Assembly (NCBI RefSeq): GCF_025961315.1
Contig: NZ_JAOQNK010000001.1
Span: 1,860,001 to 1,924,000, forward strand
DNA length: 64,000 nt
Reading direction: 5' to 3'
From: Sphingobacterium kitahiroshimense
GTDB taxonomy: Bacteria; Bacteroidota; Bacteroidia; Sphingobacteriales; Sphingobacteriaceae
Every line of letters begins with the position of its first letter. Position 1 is the stretch's first letter. Position numbers and translations under genes: made by a program. Positions 63,194 to 64,000 of the stretch are shown here, one piece after another. A model generated the notes under the pieces. It ran no database searches. It saw only the letters and a list, made by a program, of their open reading frames with translations, and was not told the DNA's origin.

Positions 63194-64000
63194 ATGTCCA
63201 AAAAAGAAACGAAACTCAGCAAAATACGTATTGACGACATCAGCATTTCATATATGATAAGACCTAGTAAGACAGATAAAGCTGAAAAAACAGTTATCTT
63301 TTTACATGGTTTCCCTTTCAATAAAAATATGTGGCGCGCACAGATGCAACAATTAGACGAACAATTTATCGGAATAGCAATAGATATTAGAGGACACGGA
63401 CACAGCACGCGAGGTCATGGCTTTTTTAGTGTGGATGTTTTTGCAAAGGATTTAATCCAATTCATCACACATTTAAATTTAAATAACGTTGTACTTTGTG
63501 GTGTTTCGATGGGAGGCTACATTGCACTGCGCACTTACGAATTAATAGGAAGTACACTTCAAGGACTCATTTTAAGTGACACCCATTCTTTTGCCGATAA
63601 CAATATGGCAAAACAAAAACGTTTTGATTCAATCCAAGCTTTACTAAAATATGGAAAACGTCCATTTTCATTAGGTTTTATTGAAACAGTATTTTCAAAA
63701 AAGACATTAACTGAAAACCCAGAAGCGATTGAAACAATAAAGAGTGCCATTCGGCGAAACGATCTGCAAAACATTTGTGCGACACAATTAGCATTAGCGG
63801 CCCGTACAGATACAACAGCTATGTTAAACACTATAACAGTGCCCACATTGGTCATCAAAGGGAAAGAAGATAAGTTAATCACAGATCTACAGACCAAAAC
63901 CTTACTTGACAATATTGCCCACGTTAAATTTATTGAATTTACGGAATCAGGTCATTTACCTAATTTGGAAGAGCCCGAAAAATTCAGTGGAGAGGTCAAC
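63194..64000 (+). CDS. alpha/beta hydrolase (partial, runs off the window)
   Basis: ATG 63194 opens a frame of 269 codons that is still open at base 64000. Typical alpha/beta-hydrolase features: the oxyanion loop VIFLHGFPFNKNMW, DIRGHGHS, the nucleophile elbow CGVSMGGYIAL, the acid in KGKEDKLI and the histidine in ESGHLPNLEEPEKF, so the catalytic domain is nearly complete here. It has no signal peptide. The substrate is unknown; the closest pattern is the 3-oxoadipate enol-lactonase/esterase group. Confidence 0.9.
   Translation, partial: MSKKETKLSKIRIDDISISYMIRPSKTDKAEKTVIFLHGFPFNKNMWRAQMQQLDEQFIGIAIDIRGHGHSTRGHGFFSVDVFAKDLIQFITHLNLNNVVLCGVSMGGYIALRTYELIGSTLQGLILSDTHSFADNNMAKQKRFDSIQALLKYGKRPFSLGFIETVFSKKTLTENPEAIETIKSAIRRNDLQNICATQLALAARTDTTAMLNTITVPTLVIKGKEDKLITDLQTKTLLDNIAHVKFIEFTESGHLPNLEEPEKFSGEVN

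Overview
The window looks like an ordinary chromosomal segment of a Bacteroidota bacterium of the Sphingobacteriaceae type (Sphingobacterium-like). The DNA is AT-rich and starts rarely have a Shine-Dalgarno site. The promoters have the Bacteroidota form (TTTG about 19 bases before TAnnTTTG). The gene families fit too: DUF3810, head GIN/DUF2807, DPP-IV-like S9 peptidase, a long PurM, and a LuxC-type acyl-CoA reductase next to a dicluster ferredoxin. I see no insertion sequence, prophage, CRISPR array or rRNA operon.

Layout. 1-8.4 kb: end of a YchJ-like gene, a dicarboxylate symporter, ferredoxin divergent from LuxC, ftsE, grpE-dnaJ, an outer-membrane barrel, an NlpC/P60 hydrolase and a UspA protein. 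8.4-16.2 kb (minus strand): rsmB-like methyltransferase, a lipoprotein whose start overlaps guaA, guaA, a TPR protein, and the rluA-like/tlpA-like/pyrF operon. 16.3-27.4 kb: panB, ywbE, the membrane protein-dxr-rseP operon, a DPP-IV-like peptidase, dinB, a frameshifted small gene and dnaB. 27.7-32 kb (plus): ubiE-SDR-yqeY, elaA-DUF423, then a fluoride riboswitch in front of a CLC-F fluoride exporter. 32-44 kb: poxB, mgtE, pepE, an SPFH/ribbon-helix-helix operon, a stop-interrupted DNA glycosylase, purM, a RimB/RimK pair, a FAH-family enzyme, a GIN-domain protein, fructose-bisphosphate aldolase and an ArsC-like protein. 44-57.8 kb: M1 peptidase, a carboxypeptidase-regulatory-domain protein, an amino acid permease, divIC/ftsB, lpxB, an unknown secreted protein, the HDAC-YejK-DUF3810 operon, YceH, DUF72 and enolase. 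57.9-64 kb: carA with a probable attenuator leader, a TM2 protein, obgE, adk, two near-identical tRNA-Arg(ACG) genes, an unknown secreted protein and a partial alpha/beta hydrolase.

Most content is housekeeping: nucleotide synthesis (guaA, pyrF, purM, carA, adk), isoprenoid and CoA precursors (dxr, panB), replication and lesion bypass (dnaB, dinB), envelope (lpxB, rseP, divIC), chaperones and ion handling. The points of most interest are regulatory. They are a 25-codon leader ORF followed by a terminator hairpin ahead of carA, the fluoride riboswitch/CLC-F pair, a recurrent placement of the TAnnTTTG promoter element only 4-9 bases before start codons, a perfectly duplicated palindromic terminator, and a repeat-bearing promoter in front of an SPFH/ribbon-helix-helix operon. 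Two genes are disrupted by a single change each.
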